DNA of 64,000 bases from Sphingomonas colocasiae (GCF_019880585.1 NZ_JAINVV010000004.1:310001-374000), one strand, 5' to 3'; positions 8,387 to 18,061 are shown, counted from the stretch's first letter. A program made the numbers and translations. The notes: generated by a model not told the origin, from the sequence alone.

Positions 8387-8448
8387 ATCGTACAATAATT
8401 TGTACGATGAAAAAAGCCCTCCCCCGCACGAAGCGGGAGAGGGCTTTT
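8387..8448. terminator. Bidirectional terminator region with two hairpins
   Basis: Hairpin 1 has 9-bp arms (ATCGTACAA / TTGTACGAT, 8387-8408) with a 4-base loop. Hairpin 2 (8412-8448) pairs AAAAGCCCTCCCCCGC with GCGGGAGAGGGCTTTT. Read leftward, hairpin 2 ends in six Ts, giving a classic Rho-independent terminator for the Tol-Pal operon. Read rightward it ends TTTT and may stop transcription from the PIN block. Confidence 0.85.
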
Positions 8449-8480
8449 GGTCCCGGAACCGGCGTCTTGCCGGTTCGCGC

Positions 8481-8999
8481 TTATTGCACCGTGACGGTCA
8501 CCGCGCGGCGGTTGCGGGCCCAGGAGGCTTCGTCCGAGCCGAGGGCGTCGGGGCGTTCCTTGCCGTAGCTGATCGTCGAGATGCGGCTGGCGTCGATGCC
8601 GAGCGTGGCGAGATAGTTTTTCGCCGAATTGGCGCGGCGCTCGCCGAGCGCGAGATTATATTCGCGGGTGCCGCGTTCGTCGGCATGGCCCTCGATCGTC
8701 ACGCGCACGCGCGGATATTGCTTGAGCCAGGCGGCCTGGCTGTCGAGCGTGGCGCGATCCTCCGCATCGATATCGAACTGGTCGAGATCGAAGAACACGC
8801 GGTCCGACGAGACCTTGGCGAGGAAATCGGCCTGCGATCCGGGGACGGGCGCGTCGGTGACGCCGCTGGTGTCGCCGGGCTGCGCGGGTTCGGCGGGGCC
8901 GGGGGGCGGACCCGCATCCGCCGGCGGTTTCTTCGCGCACGCCGCCGCCATCAGCGCGAGGCTGGCGGCCAGTGCGAACTTCGTACCCAGACGGGCCAT
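8481..8999 (-). CDS. pal: Peptidoglycan-associated lipoprotein Pal
   Basis: Outer-membrane lipoprotein that binds peptidoglycan and TolB in the Tol-Pal constriction system. 172 residues from an ATG at 8999 with AAGGAG seven bases upstream; an upstream start at 9026 is unsupported. The signal peptide ends at a slightly unusual lipobox (LMAAAC), followed by a proline/alanine linker. The OmpA-like domain shows VFFDLDQFDIDAEDRATLD, TIEGHADERGTREYNLALGE and the C-terminal RNRRAVTVTV. It is the last gene of the operon, followed by a strong terminator. Confidence 0.95.
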   Translation of the reverse strand: MARLGTKFALAASLALMAAACAKKPPADAGPPPGPAEPAQPGDTSGVTDAPVPGSQADFLAKVSSDRVFFDLDQFDIDAEDRATLDSQAAWLKQYPRVRVTIEGHADERGTREYNLALGERRANSAKNYLATLGIDASRISTISYGKERPDALGSDEASWARNRRAVTVTVQ

Positions 9000-9086
9000 T
9001 TCGGTCTCCTTCTTCACGTCAGACAATGATGCCCACCCCGTTGCCCGCCAGCGCGGCGGATCGTTACGATAGGGGAATCACTCGTT

Positions 9087-10451
9087 TCAGGGCAACAACG
9101 GTCCCCAGGCCGGATCGGATCCATTGACCGGGGTGGGAATCTTCCGCTCGTTGCGGCCGGTGAGGTCCACCTGCCACACACTGGAGGTGCCGGAGCGCCC
9201 CTGGGTGGAGCGGAAGAACTGGATGACGCGGCCGTTGGGCGACCAGGTGGGCGCCTCGTCCTGCCAGCTATTGGTGAGCAGCCGTTCGCCGTCTCCGCTG
9301 GGAGACATCACGCCGATGCGGAAATTGCCCGCGATCTTGGTGAAGGCGATCAGGTCTCCGCGCGGGCTCCATTCGGGCGTCGCGTGGCGCCCGCCGCCGA
9401 AGCTGATGCGGCGCTGGTCGCTGCCGTCGGCGTTCATCACATAGATTTGCTGGCCGCCCGAACGATCGCTTTCGAACACGATCTTGCTGCCGTCCGGCGA
9501 GAAGCTGCCGCCGATATCGATGCCCGGCGCGTTGGTCAGCCGGCGCGGCGTGCCGCCGGTGGCGGGGATCGAATAAATGTCCGTATTGCCGTTGACCGCC
9601 ATCGAATAGAGGATGGTCCTGCCATCGGGCGAGAAGCGCGGGGCGAACATCGAATTCTGCCCCTCCGTCACCAGCCGCTGCGTGCCCGCGCCCAGATCGT
9701 AGATGAAGATGCGCGGGCGGTTGTTGAGATAGCTGAGATAGACGATCTGCTTGTAATCCGGCGAGAAGCGCGGGGTGAGCGCGATCGACTGGCCATTGGT
9801 GATGAAGCGGTGGTTCGCCCCGTCCGAATCCATGAGCGCGAGCTGCTTGCGCCGGTTCCCCTTGGGGCCGGTTTCCGCGATATAGGCGATGCGGCTGTCG
9901 AAGAACGGGCTTTCGCCCGAAAGCCGGGCATAGATGGCGTCGGCGCATTTGTGCGCGGCGCGGCGCCAGTCGCCGGGGGCGACCTCGAACCCCTTGCGCG
10001 TCAGTTCGCTGCCCAGCGCGACGTCGTAGAGATAGCAGCCCACCGTCAGCTTGCCGTCCGCATTGGCGCGGACAAAGCCCTGCACCAGCGCCTGCGCGTC
10101 GCTGCCCCGCCAATAGGGGAATTGCGGCGCCGTCACCTCGGGAAACTGGATGTCGCGCACCGCGCCCGGCCCCTTGGGGCGGAACAGGCCGGAATTGCGC
10201 AGATCGGCGACGATCACGTCCGCCACCTGGCGGCCCAGCGCATCGGTGCTGCCGGCGGGGGTGCCGATCGATTGCGGGGTGGGCAGCGCGGGCACGGCGA
10301 TGATGAGGTCGTCGCCGCTTTCGTCGGTCACGTCGACGCTCAGCCCTTCGCTGGGCTGCGCGCCCACGGGCGGCGGCGTCACCTGCGCGGCGACGGGGCC
10401 GGCGGCGGCGATGGCGAACAGCGATACGAGGGTGCGTTTCAGGGTCGTCAT
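9087..10451 (-). CDS. tolB: Tol-Pal system protein TolB
   Basis: Periplasmic six-bladed beta-propeller that shuttles between Pal and the inner-membrane Tol complex. 454 residues with a signal peptide cleaved near VAA-QV (residue 22). The N-terminal domain is followed by repeated propeller blades of the form FSPDGxxIxF (for example RFSPDGRTILYS, SFSPDGSKIVFES, EWSPRGDLIAFT). The start codon overlaps the tolA stop in an ATGA junction. An 87-base gap separates it from pal. Confidence 0.96.
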   Translation of the reverse strand: MTTLKRTLVSLFAIAAAGPVAAQVTPPPVGAQPSEGLSVDVTDESGDDLIIAVPALPTPQSIGTPAGSTDALGRQVADVIVADLRNSGLFRPKGPGAVRDIQFPEVTAPQFPYWRGSDAQALVQGFVRANADGKLTVGCYLYDVALGSELTRKGFEVAPGDWRRAAHKCADAIYARLSGESPFFDSRIAYIAETGPKGNRRKQLALMDSDGANHRFITNGQSIALTPRFSPDYKQIVYLSYLNNRPRIFIYDLGAGTQRLVTEGQNSMFAPRFSPDGRTILYSMAVNGNTDIYSIPATGGTPRRLTNAPGIDIGGSFSPDGSKIVFESDRSGGQQIYVMNADGSDQRRISFGGGRHATPEWSPRGDLIAFTKIAGNFRIGVMSPSGDGERLLTNSWQDEAPTWSPNGRVIQFFRSTQGRSGTSSVWQVDLTGRNERKIPTPVNGSDPAWGPLLP

Positions 10452-11317
10452 TGTCCTAGCCTCTTGTCGAACGCCGGTTTGATCACGTTCCAGGCGTCAT
10501 AATATTCCGGCGGAAGTTTGAACGGCGCGGCGAGTTTCACCGCCTTGATCGCGCGTTCCTTGTGAAGTTCGGCCTGGCTGCGGTTGCTGTCGGTGACGCC
10601 GGTCTGGCCGATCACCCGGGGTTCGCCGATGATGTCGCCGTCCTTGGACAGGCGCGCCTCCACGATGGTGCGGAGCTGTTCGGCGTCCGCGCCGGTGGGC
10701 GCGCGCCAGTGCGGTTTCAACTGGCGGCGGATCTCGGCGGCAAGCGAGGCCTGCACGGCGGGGCCGGCGACCGCGGCGGGCGGCGTGGTGACGCGGCTCT
10801 GCGTCGGCCGGTCGGTCAGCCCGTCGACCAGCCCGGCGAGCCGGCCGGTGGGCCGGGCGGGCTTGGGCTGCGGCTTGGCGGCGGGCGCGGGTTTCGCCGG
10901 AGCGGGCTTCGCGGGCGCGGGCTTCGCCGGGGCCGGGGTCGGCTTGGGCGGGGCGGGCTTTGGCGGCGCGGGCTTGGCGGGAACCGGCTTTGGCGTCGGT
11001 TTCGGCGCGGGGGCGGGCGGCGTTGGCGCGGGGCGCGGCACGGGCTTGGGCGCGGGGGCCGGCTCGGGCACGGGTTCGGGCGGAGGCGTCGGTTCGACCG
11101 GCCCTTCCTCCTCGGCGAGCTTGGCGGCCGGTTCCTCCTGGCTGGCGACGGGCGCGGTGCTTTCCAGCGCCACTTCGTCCGCCAGCGTCACCTCGATCGG
11201 CTTCTGCTTCAGGTCGAGCGGGTTGGGCGTCGCGAGGAAGCCCACCGAAAGCAGGCCGAACAGCACGACATGGCCGACAACGGCGACGCCAAGGCCCGTC
11301 TGTTCGGCGCGATCCAT
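10448..11317 (-). CDS. tolA: TolA-like energy-transducing protein
   Basis: 289 residues. One N-terminal membrane helix (VVGHVVLFGLLSVGFLA) anchors it to TolQR. A long periplasmic linker of proline, alanine and lysine runs from about residue 55 to 150 with tandem KPAPAKPAPA-type repeats. The C-terminal domain (about 180-289) contains IRRQLKPHWRAPTGADAEQL and ends in PPEYYDAWNVIKPAFDKR, and would contact TolB/Pal. ATG at 11317 overlaps the tolR stop by one base (TGATG); a GTG one codon earlier is possible. It overlaps tolB by 4 bases. Confidence 0.88.
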   Translation of the reverse strand: MDRAEQTGLGVAVVGHVVLFGLLSVGFLATPNPLDLKQKPIEVTLADEVALESTAPVASQEEPAAKLAEEEGPVEPTPPPEPVPEPAPAPKPVPRPAPTPPAPAPKPTPKPVPAKPAPPKPAPPKPTPAPAKPAPAKPAPAKPAPAAKPQPKPARPTGRLAGLVDGLTDRPTQSRVTTPPAAVAGPAVQASLAAEIRRQLKPHWRAPTGADAEQLRTIVEARLSKDGDIIGEPRVIGQTGVTDSNRSQAELHKERAIKAVKLAAPFKLPPEYYDAWNVIKPAFDKRLGQ

Positions 11318-11757
11318 CACTGCGCCTGTTCGGCGCCGGTGGTGACCAGCGAAACCTTGTTCAGCCCGGCGCGGTTGAGTTCACCCATCACACGCATGAC
11401 ATGGCCGTAATCGAGCGTGCGATCGGCGCGCAGGAACACCGGCGGGCCTTCCGCGCCCTCGGCCGGGGCCTTGGCGGCGAGGATCGTCGCCAGCTCGGCT
11501 TCCTGCACCTCGGTCTCGTCGATGAAGATCCTGCCTTCATTGTCGAGCGAGATCTGCAGCGGCTGCTTGTCCTGATCGAGCGCGCCGGCGCGGCTGTCCG
11601 GCAGGTTCACGGGCACGCCGGTGACGAGCAGTGGCGCGGTGATCATGAAGATGATCAGCAGCACCAGCATCACGTCCACCAGCGGGGTGACGTTGATTTC
11701 CGCCATCGGCGCGCGGCGGCCGCGCCCGCGCTGGGAAGGGAGGGGCCCCATCGCCAT
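11317..11757 (-). CDS. tolR: Tol-Pal proton channel subunit TolR
   Basis: ExbD/TolR family, 146 residues. The conserved motif [19 protein letters not shown] contains the membrane aspartate needed for proton-driven motion, and the remaining residues form the periplasmic domain. Works with TolQ to energise TolA. One-base overlaps (TGATG) on both sides make tolQ-tolR-tolA tightly coupled. Confidence 0.95.
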   Translation of the reverse strand: MAMGPLPSQRGRGRRAPMAEINVTPLVDVMLVLLIIFMITAPLLVTGVPVNLPDSRAGALDQDKQPLQISLDNEGRIFIDETEVQEAELATILAAKAPAEGAEGPPVFLRADRTLDYGHVMRVMGELNRAGLNKVSLVTTGAEQAQ

Positions 11758-12449
11758 CAGCGGTCGCTTTCCAGCTCGCGGCTCAGCGTCGAATGGAAAC
11801 CGTCCGCGAAGCGGTTGAGCCGCGCCTCGAACCGGTTGATGCCGTGGCTGAAGCGGTTGAACGCGATCACCGCCGGGATGGCGGCGAACAGGCCCAGCGC
11901 GGTGGCGAACAGCGCCTCCGCGATGCCCGGCGCCACCACCGCGAGCGAGCTGTTCTGCTCCGCCGCGATCGAGGTGAAGGCGCGCATGATGCCCCAGACG
12001 GTGCCGAACAGGCCCACGAACGGCGCCACCGAACCGACGGTGGCGAGGATGTTCAGCCGGTCCGCCAGCTTGTCGATCTCACCGGCCACGGCCGATCCCA
12101 TCGCGGTGGCGAGGCGCGCGCGCGTGCCTTCGCGGTCCACCGATTTGCGGCTGGTGGAGCGGCGCCATTCGGAAACGCCGGCCGCGAACACCTTGGCGCT
12201 GGGCAGATCCGAACTGTTGTGGATCTTGTACAGCGTATCGATATCCTCGGCCTTCCAGAATTCGCGCTCGAACTTCTCGGACGCGCGCGACGTCTTGCGC
12301 AGCCGCGCCGCGAAACCGATGATGATCGCCCATGTCCAGACGCTGGCGACCAGCAATCCGATCATGACGAATTTCACCATCCAGTCGGCCTGGAGGAAAA
12401 GCGCCACGGGGGAGAGGGTGGCGGCGTCGGCATTCATGATGGCATTCAT
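11757..12449 (-). CDS. tolQ: Tol-Pal proton channel subunit TolQ
   Basis: MotA/TolQ/ExbB family, 230 residues. Three membrane helices are visible: [40 protein letters not shown], and [20 protein letters not shown]. The conserved [13 protein letters not shown] segment lies near residue 150. It follows ybgC by 16 bases and opens the membrane-complex part of the operon. Confidence 0.96.
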   Translation of the reverse strand: MNAIMNADAATLSPVALFLQADWMVKFVMIGLLVASVWTWAIIIGFAARLRKTSRASEKFEREFWKAEDIDTLYKIHNSSDLPSAKVFAAGVSEWRRSTSRKSVDREGTRARLATAMGSAVAGEIDKLADRLNILATVGSVAPFVGLFGTVWGIMRAFTSIAAEQNSSLAVVAPGIAEALFATALGLFAAIPAVIAFNRFSHGINRFEARLNRFADGFHSTLSRELESDR

Positions 12450-12465
12450 CGCGGTTTCGGAATCC

Positions 12466-12948
12466 TCACAACAGTCTCTGAAATGCTTCGATCCAGGCAG
12501 GCGGTTGCCGCCGGGGCCGTCCGCTGGGGGAAAGGAAGGCCGCGACGACGCGCGCGTCCGCGACTATCTCATCCCCGCGCATGACTCTCTGATGAATATG
12601 GCAGGATGCGGCGCGGATTTCCTTCACCTCGCTTATAACGAGAAGCGCGTCGTCGAGTTTCGCGGGGGCGCGATATTTGATCGCCAGCTCCGCCACGGCA
12701 TAAACGCCCAGCCCCGCGTCATGCGCGCCGCGCTGGTCCACCCCGGCGCGCGCCAGCATGTCCGATCGCGCGCGTTCCATGAAGCGCAGATAATTGGCGT
12801 GATAGACCACGCCCGAAAAATCGGTGTCCTCGAAATAGACGCGCACCGCGAAATGATGCGCCTTGCCGACGAAACGCCCTTGATAAGGCAGGTCGGGTTG
12901 CTGTGCCGCCATGGCGGCAGGGTCTAGCGGCTGGGGGAAAGCGTTCAA
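12466..12948 (-). CDS. ybgC: YbgC-type acyl-CoA thioesterase of the Tol-Pal operon
   Basis: Hotdog-fold thioesterase, 160 residues in the longest reading. The catalytic signature RVYFEDTDFSGVVYHANYL is at about residues 36-54, followed by RFMERAR. The start is uncertain: TTG at 12948 has AAGGGG touching it, while an ATG at 12912 (148 residues) lacks a clear ribosome binding site. It is the first gene of the ybgC-tolQRAB-pal operon, an order conserved across Proteobacteria. Confidence 0.92.
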   Translation of the reverse strand: MNAFPQPLDPAAMAAQQPDLPYQGRFVGKAHHFAVRVYFEDTDFSGVVYHANYLRFMERARSDMLARAGVDQRGAHDAGLGVYAVAELAIKYRAPAKLDDALLVISEVKEIRAASCHIHQRVMRGDEIVADARVVAAFLSPSGRPRRQPPAWIEAFQRLL

Positions 12949-13102
12949 CCCCTTTTGCCCCGCAGGCGTAACGATTGATCCTGGCTTAGCGGGTTTCGGG
13001 GGTGGAGGACATGGCGTTGTGGCGTGTTGGGCGAGCGGGACAGTGGCGACGGTTTCAGGGGCGGTGGGACGGGTGGGAAAGTCGCGCGGGCATCAACCGT
13101 CC

Positions 13103-13195
13103 CGTCGCTCCAGCGAAGGCTGGAGCCCATGCGGTGTTTCCGCTTCGGCGTGGGTGGGGGGCATCGCATGGACCCCAGCTTTCGCTGGGGTGACG
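13103..13195. repeat. Paired-palindrome repeat, family III
   Basis: Two short hairpin units, CTCCAGCGAAGGCTGGAG and CCCCAGCTTTCGCTGGGG, flank a centre of about 50 bases containing GGCATCGCATGG. Further copies: 39583-39674, 46871-46962, 48972-49063. It occupies the middle of the 290-base gap between ybgC and ruvB; nothing else is visible there. Confidence 0.85.
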
Positions 13196-13238
13196 CGGGT
13201 TTTCGGGGCGCGGGCGGCAGTAAACGCGCGTGCGCCCT

Positions 13239-14288
13239 TCACTTCACGTCGAACAGGCCGTCCTGTCCGGCTTCGGCGGGGGGATTGAGGCCGAGATGTT
13301 TCCAGCCCCGGCCGTTCAGGCAGCGGCCGCGCGCGGTGCGGGCGATCAGGCCGAGCTGGATCAGATAGGGTTCGATCACTTCCTCGATCGTGTCGCGCGG
13401 TTCGGAGAGGCCGGCGGCGAGCGTTTCCACGCCCACCGGGCCGCCGCGATAGATATCCGCGATCATCATCAGATAGCGCCGGTCCATCGCGTCCAGCCCG
13501 AGCTGGTCCACCTCCAGCCGGTTGAGCGCCGCGTCCGCCGCGCGTGCGTCCACCGTCGCCGCGCCCGCGACATTGGCGAAATCGCGCACGCGGCGCAGCA
13601 GCCGGCCGGCGATGCGCGGGGTGCCGCGCGCGCGCTTCGCGATCTCGTGCGCGCCGTCCGGCGCGATCGCGAGGTCGAGCAGGCCGGCGGCGCGCGTCAC
13701 CACGCGTTCCAGCTCGTCCACCGTGTAGAAGGCGAGGCGGACGGGGATGCCGAACCGGTCGCGCAGCGGCGTGGTGAGCAGCCCTTGCCGCGTCGTCGCG
13801 CCGACCAGCGTGAAGCGCGGCAGATCGATCCGCACCGATCGCGCCGACGGCCCTTCGCCGATCATCAGATCGAGCGCGCGATCCTCCATCGCGGGATAGA
13901 GCACTTCCTCCACGGCGGGGTTGAGGCGGTGAATCTCGTCGATGAACAGGACGTCGCCGTCCTCAAGATTGGTGAGCAAAGCCGCGAGATCGCCGGACTT
14001 GGCGATCACCGGGCCGGACGTGGCGCGGAAGCCCACGCCCAGCTCGCGCGCGATGATCTGCGCCAGCGTGGTCTTGCCCAGCCCCGGCGGGCCGAAGAAC
14101 AGCACATGATCGAGCGCGTCGCCGCGCGCGCGCGCGGCCGAGATGAAGACGCGCAGATTCTCGCGCGCCGCCTTTTGCCCGACAAATTCGTCGAGCGATT
14201 TGGGGCGAAGCGCGGCATCGACGTCTTCGGGGCGTCGATCGCCGGAAATGATGCGTTGGGGCTGTTCCACGCGCCAGCCATAGCGCAA
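13239..14288 (-). CDS. ruvB: Holliday junction branch-migration ATPase RuvB
   Basis: Hexameric AAA+ motor that drives branch migration with RuvA. 349 residues. Walker [14 protein letters not shown], Walker [10 protein letters not shown], sensor-type [18 protein letters not shown] and the C-terminal winged helix ([20 protein letters not shown]) are all present. The annotated TTG start has no obvious ribosome binding site; a GTG at 14270 is a close alternative. It is separated from ruvA and ruvC by an oppositely oriented peptidase gene, so it has its own promoter. Confidence 0.95.
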   Translation of the reverse strand: MRYGWRVEQPQRIISGDRRPEDVDAALRPKSLDEFVGQKAARENLRVFISAARARGDALDHVLFFGPPGLGKTTLAQIIARELGVGFRATSGPVIAKSGDLAALLTNLEDGDVLFIDEIHRLNPAVEEVLYPAMEDRALDLMIGEGPSARSVRIDLPRFTLVGATTRQGLLTTPLRDRFGIPVRLAFYTVDELERVVTRAAGLLDLAIAPDGAHEIAKRARGTPRIAGRLLRRVRDFANVAGAATVDARAADAALNRLEVDQLGLDAMDRRYLMMIADIYRGGPVGVETLAAGLSEPRDTIEEVIEPYLIQLGLIARTARGRCLNGRGWKHLGLNPPAEAGQDGLFDVK

Positions 14289-14380
14289 GGCCGGGCGCTG
14301 TCGAACCCCATCAATGCACCGCTTGTGAGAAGCGGGCGCGCGGCTACACTATTCTGATTCGAAAAATCGGGGGGAATGCC

Positions 14381-15481
14381 ATGGATCGTCGCCAGTTCAT
14401 CTTCGCAACGGGCGCCGCCGCCGCCGCGCTGGCGCTGGGCCGCGCGGCATCCGCCGCCCCGGCGGGATCGCGGATCATGATCGACGGGCTCAGCGGCTTC
14501 CGCGCCGGCGAAGGCGGGCGGGTGACGGAGCCGGCGGTGGTGGCGGCGATCCGCGCGGGCAAGCTCACCGCATTGAGCCAGACGGTGGGCGAGGTGGGCA
14601 ACGGCCCGGACCGGTTCTTGCGCGCGGTGGAGGGCATCGCGGGCATGGACCGGATGATCGCCGACAATCCGGACCTGCTGATGAAGATCGACAGCGCGGC
14701 GGACCTGCGCGCCGCCCATGCCGGCCGGCGGCTGGGGCTGATCTATAATTTCCAGGACACCACCGCGCTGGAGGGCGACGCATCCCGCGTGGCGCTGTTC
14801 AAGACGCTGGGGCTGCGCGTGCAGCAGCTCACCTACAACAAGCGCAACCTGGCGGGCGACGGCTGCCTGGAGCCCGGCAATGGCGGCATTTCCGATTTCG
14901 GGCGGCAGGTGATCGCGGAGGTGAACGCCAACCGGCTGCTGCTGGACCTGAGCCATGCCGGCCAGCGCACGATCGCGGAAGGGATCGCGGCGGCCAAGGC
15001 GCCGCCCGCCATCACCCATACCGGCTGCCGCGACCTGGTCGATTTCCCGCGCAACACCTTCGACCGCGAGATGCGCGCGGTGGCGGACAAGGGCGGCGTC
15101 GTCGGCATCTATCTGATGCCCTTCCTCCGCAACGGGGGGCAGCCGCAGCGCGAGGACCTGATGCGCCACCTGGATCATGCGGTGAAGGTGGCGGGCGAGG
15201 ATCATGTGAGCATCGGCACCGACGGCCCGCTGATGGGCTTCACCGTCAACGACGAGGCGCGCGCGGCGCAGCGCGCCTTCTACGAGGACCGCGCGAAACG
15301 GGGCATAGCCGCGCCCGGCGAGGCGGCGGACGTGATGAATTTCGTCGAGGGCTATAACGATGTTGAGCGCATGAACGCCATCGCCGCCGACCTGAAGGCG
15401 CGGGGCTGGACCGAGGCGCGGATCGACAAGGTGCTGGGCGGCAATCTGCTGCGGCTGTTCGGGGATGTCTGGGGCGGGTGA
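14381..15481 (+). CDS. M19 dipeptidase-like protein with degenerate metal site
   Basis: 366 residues with a Tat signal (DRRQFIF, then a hydrophobic stretch ending ASA). The fold family is clear from LLLDLSHAGQRT, ITHTGCRDLVDFPRN, VSIGTDGPLMGF and the C-terminal VLGGNLLRLFGDVW. In M19 enzymes an HxD pair follows the first strand and a bridging glutamate follows the third. Here these read IDGLSGF (residues 34-40, Leu37/Gly39 in place of His/Asp) and NFQDTTAL (Gln in place of Glu). The two downstream histidines remain. It may bind one metal or none, so classic dipeptidase activity is doubtful. ATG 14381 has GGGGGA seven bases upstream. Inserted between ruvB and ruvA on the opposite strand. Confidence 0.85.
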   Translation: MDRRQFIFATGAAAAALALGRAASAAPAGSRIMIDGLSGFRAGEGGRVTEPAVVAAIRAGKLTALSQTVGEVGNGPDRFLRAVEGIAGMDRMIADNPDLLMKIDSAADLRAAHAGRRLGLIYNFQDTTALEGDASRVALFKTLGLRVQQLTYNKRNLAGDGCLEPGNGGISDFGRQVIAEVNANRLLLDLSHAGQRTIAEGIAAAKAPPAITHTGCRDLVDFPRNTFDREMRAVADKGGVVGIYLMPFLRNGGQPQREDLMRHLDHAVKVAGEDHVSIGTDGPLMGFTVNDEARAAQRAFYEDRAKRGIAAPGEAADVMNFVEGYNDVERMNAIAADLKARGWTEARIDKVLGGNLLRLFGDVWGG

Positions 15482-15501
15482 GGGCTGCCCGTCCACGTCT
15501 G

Positions 15502-15584
15502 TGTCATCCCCGCGCACGCGGGGATCCAGGCGATGCCGATCATGGCGCTCTATGACACTGGATCCCCGCGTTCGCGGGGATGAC
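15502..15584. repeat. Paired-palindrome repeat, family II
   Basis: Inverted copies of GTCATCCCCGCGCACGCGGG and its complement enclose a short centre. Related elements lie at 16326-16414 and 58617-58704; a diverged form is at 30266-30349. It fills the convergent gap between the M19 gene and ruvA. Confidence 0.85.
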
Positions 15585-15595
15585 AAAGGAACCCC

Positions 15596-16189
15596 TCAGC
15601 GCGCCGCCTTTTTGAGCGCCAGCCGCACCAGCGCGTCGAGCGTCGCGCCCGCGCCCAGTTCGTCTTCCGCCGCGGCGACGGCGTTGCCGGCCTCGGCGGG
15701 CTTGAAGCCCAGGTTGAGCAGCGCGGAGACCGCGTCCGCCGCCGCGCCGCCCGCGATGGGGATCACCGGGCCGGGGCCGATCGCGATGCCGCCGGCCTTG
15801 TCCTTCAGCTCCATGACGATGCGCTGCGCCAGTTTCGGCCCGACGCCATTGGCGCGCGAGACCATCGCCTTGTCCCCGCGCGCGACGGCCTGGGAGAGTT
15901 CGGCGGGCGCCAGGGTGGACAGGATCGCGAGCGCCACGCGCGCGCCGACGCCCTGCACGCTGGTGAGCAGGCGGAACCAGTCGCGCTCGTCGGCGGTGGC
16001 GAAGCCCATCAGCCGGATCGAATCCTCGGCGACGAGCATCTCGGTATGGATGGTGACCGTGCCCCCCGTCGGCCCCAGCGCGGCCAGCGTCTTGGAAGAC
16101 GCGCCGACAAGATAGCCGACGCCCGAGACGTCGATCACGGCATGGTCGATACCGGCGCTGATAAGCTGCCCGCGAAGCTGTGCGATCAT
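15596..16189 (-). CDS. ruvA: Holliday junction DNA helicase subunit RuvA
   Basis: 197 residues. The N-terminal OB domain begins [20 protein letters not shown] and continues GVGYLVGAS. Helix-hairpin-helix segments are [15 protein letters not shown] and [20 protein letters not shown]. The C-terminal RuvB-binding helices ([20 protein letters not shown]) follow. RuvA tetramers hold the four-way junction for RuvB. It lies 250 bases downstream of ruvC on the same strand, the gap being filled with repeats. Confidence 0.96.
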   Translation of the reverse strand: MIAQLRGQLISAGIDHAVIDVSGVGYLVGASSKTLAALGPTGGTVTIHTEMLVAEDSIRLMGFATADERDWFRLLTSVQGVGARVALAILSTLAPAELSQAVARGDKAMVSRANGVGPKLAQRIVMELKDKAGGIAIGPGPVIPIAGGAAADAVSALLNLGFKPAEAGNAVAAAEDELGAGATLDALVRLALKKAAR

Positions 16190-16203
16190 GACCGGTGCTT
16201 AGA

Positions 16204-16414
16204 GCATCGCGCGGAAAAGTGGGAACCGGTTTTCCGCTTCGGCGATGCGACGACCAACAACCTGCATCGCGCGGAAAAGTGGGAACCGGTTTTCAGTGTG
16301 AAGCGCGATACCGTGCCCTCACGGTGTCATCCCCGCGCACGCGGGGATCCAGCTTCTTCTTCTTTTTCCGGATGCTTCACGGAATAGCTGGATCCCCGCG
16401 TGCGCGGGGATGAC
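16204..16414. repeat. Tandem alphaproteobacterial repeat plus family II element
   Basis: Two direct copies (16204-16234 and 16264-16294, 60 bases apart) of a 31-base sequence containing GCGGAAAAGTGGGAACCGGT, a motif I recognise from many alphaproteobacterial intergenic regions. A family II paired palindrome follows at 16326-16414. Its centre is nearly the reverse complement of the centre of the 58617-58704 copy. Confidence 0.85.
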
Positions 16415-16441
16415 AAGGTAGGGAGCGGCCAGCGCGGCGTT

Positions 16442-16930
16442 TCAGGGGATGCGGCGGGCGCTTGCCATGTGGTGGGCGTGGGTGATGGCGACGGCCAGCG
16501 CGTCCGCCGCGTCGGCGCCGCTGATCTTCGCGCCGGGCAGCAGGCGGGCGACCATCGCGTGGACCTGCGCCTTTTCCGCCGCGCCGGTGCCCACGATCGC
16601 CTTTTTCACCAGCCGCGCGGCATATTCGCCGACCACGCAGCCAGATCGCGCCGCCGCCAGCAGGCAGACGCCGCGCGCCTGGCCCAGCTTCAGCGTCGAT
16701 TGCGGATTGACGTTGACGAACACCTCCTCGATCGCCGCGCCCTCCGGCTTGTGGCGCAGGATCAGGTCGGTCAGCGCCGCGTCGAGCGCGACCAGCCGTT
16801 CGGCGAGGGGCGCGGCCCGATCGGTCTTGATCTGGCCGTTCGCGATATGGCTCAGCCGGTTGCCCTCGGCCGCGATCACGCCCCAGCCGGTGGTGGCGAG
16901 CCCCGGATCGAGGCCCAGGATCAGCGGCAT
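16442..16930 (-). CDS. ruvC: Crossover junction endodeoxyribonuclease RuvC
   Basis: Resolves Holliday junctions cut-symmetrically after RuvAB migration. 162 residues. Acidic active-site positions are visible: the first Asp in [16 protein letters not shown], Glu in [20 protein letters not shown], and the C-terminal pair in [19 protein letters not shown]. It starts 16 bases after yebC on the same strand. Confidence 0.96.
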   Translation of the reverse strand: MPLILGLDPGLATTGWGVIAAEGNRLSHIANGQIKTDRAAPLAERLVALDAALTDLILRHKPEGAAIEEVFVNVNPQSTLKLGQARGVCLLAAARSGCVVGEYAARLVKKAIVGTGAAEKAQVHAMVARLLPGAKISGADAADALAVAITHAHHMASARRIP

Positions 16931-16946
16931 GGACGGGCGGGCCGGG

Positions 16947-17687
16947 TCAGCCCAGCTTCTCCATCACATCGTCGGGCACTTCGTAATTGCCCCAGACGGT
17001 CTGCACGTCGTCGTCATCGTCGAGCGTATCGATCAGCTTGAGCAGGCTGCCCGCGACATCGGCGTCGACGACCACCTTGGTCTGCGGGCGCCATGCCAGC
17101 TTCGCGCTTTCGGGTTCGCCCAGCACCGATTCGAGCGCTTTCGCGACTTCGTGCAGCATGTCCTGCGCGGTCCAGATCTCGTGCCCCTCGTCGGAGACGA
17201 CATCTTCCGCGCCCGCTTCCAGCGCGGCTTCGAAGACCTTTTCGGCGTCGCCCGCCTTTTCGGGATATTCGATCAGGCCCATCCGGTCGAACCCGTGGCT
17301 CACCGATCCGCTGGCGCCCAGATTGCCGCCATTCTTCGAGAATGCGGTGCGCACATTGGTGGCGGTGCGGTTGCGATTGTCCGAAAGCGCCTCGACGATC
17401 AGGGAGACGCCGCCGGGGCCGAAGCCCTCATAGCGGATTTCCTCGTAATCCTCGCCGCCGGCCTGGTTCGCCTTGTCGATCGCGCGCTGGATATTGTCCT
17501 TGGGCATGGACTGCGCGCGCGCGGCGTTGACCGCCAGGCGCAGGCGCGGGTTCATGTCCGGATCGGGCATGCCCATCTTGGCGGCCACGGTGATTTCGCG
17601 GCTCAGCTTGGAGAAGGACGCCGCGCGCTTCTTATCCTGCGCGCCCTTGCGGTGCATGATGTTCTTGAATTTGCTATGGCCTGCCAT
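16947..17687 (-). CDS. yebC: YebC/PmpR-type protein
   Basis: 246 residues with the family's opening [20 protein letters not shown] and the signature [20 protein letters not shown]. The family includes DNA-binding regulators and, in more recent work, factors that relieve ribosome stalling. The gene commonly precedes ruvC, as here with a 16-base gap, and would head a yebC-ruvC(-ruvA) transcript. Confidence 0.95.
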   Translation of the reverse strand: MAGHSKFKNIMHRKGAQDKKRAASFSKLSREITVAAKMGMPDPDMNPRLRLAVNAARAQSMPKDNIQRAIDKANQAGGEDYEEIRYEGFGPGGVSLIVEALSDNRNRTATNVRTAFSKNGGNLGASGSVSHGFDRMGLIEYPEKAGDAEKVFEAALEAGAEDVVSDEGHEIWTAQDMLHEVAKALESVLGEPESAKLAWRPQTKVVVDADVAGSLLKLIDTLDDDDDVQTVWGNYEVPDDVMEKLG

Positions 17688-17724
17688 CGGATCCCGGATC
17701 TGCTGGTGTGTCGGTTGGTGGGGG

Positions 17725-17830
17725 CACTAGAGCATTTTCGAGCCGGGTGAAATCACCCGGCGGCTCGGAAAATGCGACCAACAAGGAAAACCTAGTGCGT
17801 CGAACGATTGCCTATCGTTCGGCGCACTAG
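17725..17830. repeat. Double-hairpin intergenic element
   Basis: CACTAG occurs at both ends. Hairpin 1 (17732-17775) pairs GCATTTTCGAGCCGGGTGA with its near complement. Hairpin 2 (17794-17828) pairs AGTGCGTCGAACGAT with ATCGTTCGGCGCACT. It lies just upstream of yebC. The following stretch 17831-18032 shows no gene or clear signal. Confidence 0.7.
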
Positions 17831-18032
17831 CGGACGGGGCGGGGTGAGGGCAAGTTTTTGCTCGATCGGCCCTGTTTCGCGATCCGGTATCGCCCCGAGC
17901 GCGGCGATCTTGGCGGGCGCCGGCTTCGCCATTCGACACACCCACAGCACGCCCGTGCGACGCCGTTCGAAGCGGCATCGCCAAATCGTCCATCCGCGCC
18001 CTTGCAAAGCGGTTCGAGTTTGATAATTAAAA

Positions 18033-18048
18033 ATGAGATCAAATTCAG
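18033..18048. promoter_or_regulatory. Putative cluster operator, copy 1
   Basis: ATGAGATCAAATTCAG: TGAG-N6-TTCA, one base from the inverted repeat TGAG-N6-CTCA seen at 26862 and 32605. It sits in an AT-rich patch about 118 bases before the penicillin-acylase start. See the other copies at 23969, 26862 and 32605. Confidence 0.55.
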
Positions 18049-18061
18049 ATAATGGATGGTC

